Of a stretch of DNA of 64,000 nt, positions 58,917 through 64,000 are shown piece after piece; the stretch's first letter is position 1, and each line of letters opens with the position of its first letter. The notes beneath the pieces are model-generated. The model had not been told where the DNA came from, made no database searches, and saw only the letters and a list, made by a program, of their open reading frames with translations. Both the position numbers and the translations under genes were made by a program. This DNA is from Rhynchopus sp. YZ270_cl-10. Its lineage: Eukaryota; Euglenozoa; Diplonemea; Diplonemida; Diplonemidae. The stretch covers positions 682,001-746,000 of the forward strand of contig OZ037835.1 of the NCBI GenBank assembly GCA_964035575.1. The letters are read 5' to 3'.

Positions 58917-61900
58917 CTACTCCTTCTGCCCTGTAGTGTGCCTAAGGAACTCCACCTTGACCAGCTGCTGCACCAGCGCCTCGAGTTCTTCTTGGTTCAT
59001 CGCTGCTATGGCAGCGTTACCGGCCGCTGTATCACAGAAGGAGGCACGGGCGGAGTATGGCCCGTCGTGTGTCGGCGACGCGTTCACCTTGCTTGTGGAG
59101 GGGCGGAATGGGTGGTCCTCCAGCCTCTCGTGGAGGGACAGCACACTGACTGCCTCTTCGTTGTGTGGGTCGTCCAGCGTGACGCCCCGTTGTGCCAGCG
59201 ACGGTGTGCTGCTCAGCGTCATCTGCCTTCCCGCTCTGAGTCTCCCATAGATAGCCTTGGCCGTCTTGAACGCTTCTTTGGCATTAGGGTGGCGTGTCTT
59301 GAGCCGGCGGAAGCAGTACTTCTTCATGTCCAAGGCATCGTCGTATGGTGTGTTGCCTTTTCTGTCGCGCGCAAAGAGCTGCGAGTGTTTATGGTCGAGA
59401 GGGAAACCATTCGACCAACCCTGGGTGTTGTTCGCACACCGCCAGATGGAGGGCAGTGCGGCCATCGTAGTCTGCATCTGCGAGGGTGCACCCAGAGATT
59501 CTCAGGGCATTCAGAAAGACCTGGTCGTTCTCTCTGGCAGCAGCGCACAAACAGAAGCCAAGCTTCGGGTCCAACGGCCATTCCTCCTCACTATGCGAGC
59601 TCCGGTATGAGTCACGCAGTGCACGCACAATCCCATCCTGTCTGTGGCACGCAGTCACAGCAGTCATGCTGCTGCTGGCATAGCTGAGTGCCTGGTCGAT
59701 CACCGCGCGGGGGACCTGCGTCTGCCCAGCGACGGGGTTGGTGCTGTTGATGACCACCATAGGGGTGGCTTCGTTGATCAGCATTTTCTCTTCGTCATCC
59801 TCAGGACGGTACGATACTGACATCTGTTGTCTCCCCAAGAAGCTGCCCCTCGAGGAGCGTGCCAACACCGACTGATGGCATCTCGGACACTCTGTGTCCA
59901 TCATCGATTTGTTGCCGTCCTGAAAGTCTGGCTCCACCAACTCCTCCTCCGCCTCAAGCACTGTCTCCAGCTCCTCCAACAGCGCAAGGTGCGCACGCTT
60001 CGTCCTACTCGATCGGAGACATCGGGAGGACCGCCTTCTCAAGATCCTCTTTGCAGACCTCAATCGCCTTCGCAACGGTGTTGTGCGCTGTATCACCCCA
60101 ACGGTCGTACATATTGCGGTTCGCCTTTTTGTACAATAAATATTTTACCGCCTTTTTGCGTGCTTCGCTGACGGTGCCGGTTTCAGCCGCTTCGTCCATC
60201 CACTCTTCGCAGGAGACGTGGAGTGCAGAGCGCTGGTCGTAGTCCACCAAGTCTACGACGCCTGGCCAAGAGAAAAGAATTTTGAGTTGATGCAGATCTC
60301 CTTCCATCGCTGCAGTGTTGAGTCGTGACAGCGCAGCGTCTGGGTTGGTGAGCGCGCCTTTGCAGCGCAGGAAGTTCGCCATGGCTGCCAGGTGGCGGGC
60401 GTGAATGCGATCGTCGCGGTTGTGGTGCACGCTCTTCGCCTGGAGTGCGTCCATGGCGTACTGCAGAGGGGTGCGCTTGAAGTTGTCTGACTCATTGACA
60501 CAGACTTTGTTGTCGAGAAGCATAACGACCTTTGCTGCCTCTGAGTTTTCTTGCAGCCATTTCGTGCATGCATCAGAGGTCGGGTCGAAGCCGGCAAACT
60601 GCGCCTCCAGCTGCCGTCTCACGATGCTGTCCTCATGCCAGAAGAGCCCCGAGGCACAGCTGGCGACGACGTGAAATGCGTTGCGCCCGGCACGGTTGCG
60701 TTCCCCAATCCACAGATCAGGCATCGTGTCGTAGATGGTCTGTTTCAGCCACAACGATTTGAAGTCGCCCTTTCCAATCGCATCGCACACTTTGTCTGCA
60801 AGAAGCATTTTGTCCTGATCATCATAGAAGGAGCCGTCATACCCTGCCTCGCATATCTGACATAAATCCAACCCGACTGCGTCGTCCACATCATTCACCT
60901 CCAGGTTCTGCTTGAAGCAGCACCGCATCGCCCGCATCAACAGATACGTCCACACCCCGCTGTACACCGTTGTCACCGCCACCGCAGCCAACTGCTTCCG
61001 CAACAGCGATCCGTCTCCGCCAAACGCAATGCCCTCAGGGCTGCTTCCCCACCGTCGCATCGCCAAAAATCCCAATCAAGGACGAACCCACCATCCCAGG
61101 TGCGCCTTGCAACGCAAAGCAGTCAAGCACATCGTCAAAGTAGGGACTTCTCTGCACGTATTTCATCGCAACATAGGCGCTGTACGAAGAGCAGACACCG
61201 ATGCACATTGCGCCTTGTGGAGAAGTAAACCCTGAGCCTGCTGTGATGCCCCCTAACCCCGATAGGGCACCACTCACAAAATAGCCGAGTTGGAATTTCC
61301 GGTCTTCGTAGTACGAGAGACACATCCACACGAAAGACCCAGAGCAGGCAGCGAGATGCGTGCTCATCATGGCGACTGCAGCCTGCAGGTTCGCGCCCCC
61401 AAGCACTCCCGCCGTTGAAGAAATACCACCCCGCCCAGATGAAGAAACTCCCCGTCGCAAAGAGAGGCAGGTTGTGGTGCTGCTTCGACGCAGTCTCCAT
61501 ATACCTTCTGTGCTTCAGCATCCCTGCGATCACCAAACCACTCACCCCACTGCTCGTATGAATCACCATACCCCCCCCGCAAAGTCCTGCACACCCCACT
61601 TCTGCATCCACCCATCTGGATGCCACAGCCAATGCGCCAAAGGGTAGTACACCAGCAGAGGCCACACCACGACAAAGGTGATGAAGCCTTTCATCGTAAA
61701 CTTCTCTGTCCACGCTCCCATCACAATGACAGGGGTCATTAAGGCGAACATCATTTGGAAGGCACACCACGTCATCGCCGGGATCGTCTGTGCAGGCTCA
61801 CGCGGAACAGAAGCGGGTAGCTGTCCGGCCGTCCGATGATACCCCCCACAGAGTCCCCCCAGAACAGCGAGAACCCGACGGCAGTATACAACAGCGACCC

Positions 61901-62071
61901 TATCACCCCCACCATCGTCTGCGTGATCATCGACAGCACGTTCTTCTTCCGGAGAAGGCCTGCCTGCGCGATTCCCATCGCGGGGGTTAGGATGAACACG
62001 AACGTCGTCGCAAAAATCATAAACGCAGTGTCACCCGCGCCATTCCGACCACATCGGATGGGGGTCACCAA
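58917..62071 (-). pseudogene. ammonium transporter fused to ankyrin repeats, several frame breaks
   Basis: Amt/MEP/Rh-family channel with a cytoplasmic ankyrin tail. The N-terminus has GDTAFMIFATT and GLLRKKNVLSMITQT; then FQMMFALMTP, DFAGG, MVIHTSSG (first pore His kept), GWYFFNGGSA, GANLQAAVAMM, SGALSGLGGITAGSGFTSP and DDVLDCFALQGAPGMVG. The last is where the second pore His of the twin pair should be and is Gln. TM11 is followed by VGLDLCQICEAGYD, the usual Amt C-terminal motif, then ankyrin-like units (NRAGRNAFHVVA, FKRTPLQYAM, DQRSALHVSC, DGRTALHLAV, RKGNTPYDDAL) and a 186-codon tail. The frame changes near 61800, 61570 (a run of eight G, one short), 61400, 61045, 60010 and 59400. No GT-AG introns explain these. 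Decay or assembly indels; neighbouring receptor ORFs have none. Confidence 0.75.
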
Positions 62072-62887
62072 AAGGAGATACTATAAAAACAAAATGCAAT
62101 AAATGAATCTGATGGTGGTGGTGGTGGGTGGGTGGGTTGTAATACGCAAAAGGGGGCGAGGGGAGGGAAGAAAGTGAAAGTTGATTGTTCATCTTTGTTT
62201 CTATCTCAACAGACCTGCTTCAGTAAGATGCAGGATCATCGGTTGGCAACCTTTAAAAGCGGGAACACTGTAAAGTGCCCTTTTGCACCGTAGGGTAGTG
62301 AAGCGTCGTGAGGGTGTTGATGATAATATTTTATCTGCACCCGCAACGTAAACACCACTTGCATTTAGAATAAAATATTTTCCTCTCCTTTGTTCTTCCA
62401 CGCGTGCTAGATTTTGTGTTCGCTTATTTATCAAAAACCTTTCCCTCTCGCCACTCCCTGCCTTTGCCCCCTTGGCTCACCTGCTTGGTACGCATACAGC
62501 GGATGAGTCGTTACATGAAAACTACTGGTGTATATCGGAATATATAGGAACCAAATTGTAAAGTCGGAAAAGAATAGTGTACAGTGGAAGTGGCAGTGTG
62601 TGTCACTCCAAAAACCAAGTGGTCAAAGCACAACGCATGCATGGTAGTGAAAACATGCGCAACAAGCAAGTCTGCAGGTGTTATGTTCTAACGTAGCACA
62701 AACTAACGTAAACATCCACAAAACGAACAGAACACATGTGTAATCGCAACACATCTTGGAAAAGACGTGTGAATATGAACAGACAACACACTTAGTGCAC
62801 TGTAAGTGTAACACCTCGACAAGCCGCTCTTCTGTCCTCGCACAACGCACCCGCAGTGGCATGAGGGCACCACCGCACGAGGCAGTG
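62072..62887. other. spacer between Amt-ankyrin and WD40 genes
   Basis: GGT-rich start (62112-62140). 62294-62326 repeats 58801-58832. 62340-62410 is an inverted match to 32085-32165 in the receptor spacers. The rest is AT-rich without a gene. Confidence 0.45.
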
Positions 62888-64000
62888 TCAACACCATTCG
62901 TCCTCGTCACTCTCTTCACATTCCTCAGAGTTTCCAAACTCCACTGTTCCCACTACGCCATAATTATAACTAAAACTGCGCTCATCACAAAGAATCCGTC
63001 TCGCAAGTTCAGGTTCCACAGCATCAGCATTGCGACAGCCAAATGTACAAGAAACTGTTGGAGGGACACCGATCACTCTCTTCAGCCGCAACCCATCAAT
63101 CCTGCCGTCTTCCCCAGTGCAGATCGTCCACACACGCACAGTGTTGTCCCGACAACTACAGATCACTTCGCGTCCATCAGGGATCACAGCAACGCTGTAC
63201 GAACCCCAATGTTCTTTTTGCACCACTATCTCTCCAGTGGTCATGCTCCACACAAGCATAGATAAGCGGGACGACGTCACCAAGTGAGCTCCATCAGGTG
63301 TCAGTGCCACGCCGTCGAGGAGAGCACCACATTCCAAGGTGAAGACCTCCCTCCCGCTGGCAACATCGCGCACACTCACATTCTCGTTCTCAGAGCCTGA
63401 AACAACACGAGACCCATCGCAAGTCACGGCTTCGCCTTTAAAGATTTGTTCAGCATCAAGTTTGCTGCTTTGCTGTAGAATGCAACCATTTTTGTATAAT
63501 CCTCCTTCAACTACCTGTGTCTGCCTGCCGGTGGATGCGTTCCAGATGGAGTACCCCTTGCCACCGTACGAAATGATAGATCCATCAGGGGACAGTGCCA
63601 CAGACTTTCCTGAGAGTCCTTCGAAACCTGGTGTCTCCTTCCCTGTCGTGATGATCAACACTCCAACACTAGTGTTGCTGGAGCATGAAACCACGTGGCA
63701 TCCATCTGGTGACACTGTAACTGCTGCCACTGAAGTACCAAAATACCCTACCAACACCGTCACCTCCTTCCCAGTCGAAATGCTCCAAACGTGCACAGTG
63801 CCTCTCTCGGATCCAGCAACGACGTGACATCCATCGGGAGTGACTGCCACTGATGTCAACTTGGCGTCGGCACGGAACACCATCACCTCTGCCCCAGTCG
63901 AGAGGTTCCAAAGATGTGCGTCATCAGAGCACGAAACAACATGGCATCCATCGGGAGTGACTGCTAGTGCATGCGAAGACTCCACACAACAAGGCCACTG
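62888..64000 (-). CDS. WD40-repeat protein (5' end outside window)
   Basis: The frame is open from the window edge (QWPCCVESSHALAVTPDG) to the stop at 62888, about 370 codons. At least eight blade-like units of roughly 40 residues are seen, with TPDGCHVVSCS or SPDG strands and VWSISTGKE, WNASTGRQ, VRDVASGRE, VWSMTTGE and VWTICTGED endings, as in a beta-propeller scaffold. After the last blade a tail (CRNADAVEPELARRIL) ends in an acidic stretch (SEECEESDEDEW). The codon at 63983-63985 is GTG, not ATG, so the true start lies beyond the edge. It shares about 50 C-terminal residues with the broken gene at 57967-58846. No catalytic domain visible; partner unknown. Confidence 0.85.
   Translation of the reverse strand, partial: QWPCCVESSHALAVTPDGCHVVSCSDDAHLWNLSTGAEVMVFRADAKLTSVAVTPDGCHVVAGSERGTVHVWSISTGKEVTVLVGYFGTSVAAVTVSPDGCHVVSCSSNTSVGVLIITTGKETPGFEGLSGKSVALSPDGSIISYGGKGYSIWNASTGRQTQVVEGGLYKNGCILQQSSKLDAEQIFKGEAVTCDGSRVVSGSENENVSVRDVASGREVFTLECGALLDGVALTPDGAHLVTSSRLSMLVWSMTTGEIVVQKEHWGSYSVAVIPDGREVICSCRDNTVRVWTICTGEDGRIDGLRLKRVIGVPPTVSCTFGCRNADAVEPELARRILCDERSFSYNYGVVGTVEFGNSEECEESDEDEWC

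Overview
The window looks like gene-poor, transposon-rich nuclear DNA of a unicellular eukaryote. Evidence: large sensor-TM-HAMP-cyclase-like receptors with no bacterial operon layout or Shine-Dalgarno signals, hAT transposons, a LINE with RNase H, WD40 and ankyrin proteins, and long spacers full of nested non-autonomous elements and simple satellites. I cannot place the lineage from the sequence alone.

Main content: six copies (five open, one broken) of one receptor gene, all on the minus strand (751-3381, 19418-22030, 33456-36086, 41283-46376 broken, 51083-53713, 54870-57482). Each codes for about 870-876 residues: short N-terminal hydrophobic anchor, about 450-residue extracellular sensor, second TM, HAMP-like segment, Ser-rich linker, and a domain related to class III nucleotide cyclases. 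By my alignment that domain has lost the first metal Asp, the purine-selecting Lys and the transition-state Asn and Arg in every copy, so it is probably a pseudo-cyclase output. The cytoplasmic half is nearly constant, while two stretches of the sensor vary strongly.

Spacers: the copies descend from tandem duplication of a gene-plus-spacer unit. Flanking blocks recur in spacer after spacer, so paralogous spacers give natural empty sites for many insertions. Supported elements include a complete hAT (12896-15483, TSD of eight G), a second complete hAT (26233-29604, 8-bp TSD), a hAT MITE (29875-30618, 8-bp TSD), two small elements with TGGTGC ends and 5-bp TSDs (553-680, 25372-25858), a 2.57-kb element (36536-39105, 5-bp TSD), a TA-flanked MITE (39266-39502), long TIR elements (5967-9369, 9387-12785, 22529-24143), a 1.19-kb palindrome (16868-18060) and a LINE inserted in receptor copy 4 with a 15-bp TSD. 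Most of the large 7-, 8- and 9-bp satellites sit inside the TIR elements.

The right end (57.9-64 kb) differs: a WD40-repeat gene with two frame breaks, an ammonium transporter fused to ankyrin repeats with several frame breaks and a His-to-Gln change in the pore twin-His pair, and a second WD40 gene running off the window. A small WD40 fragment next to receptor copy 2 links the two regions. The left edge holds the last 65 codons of an unidentified plus-strand gene.
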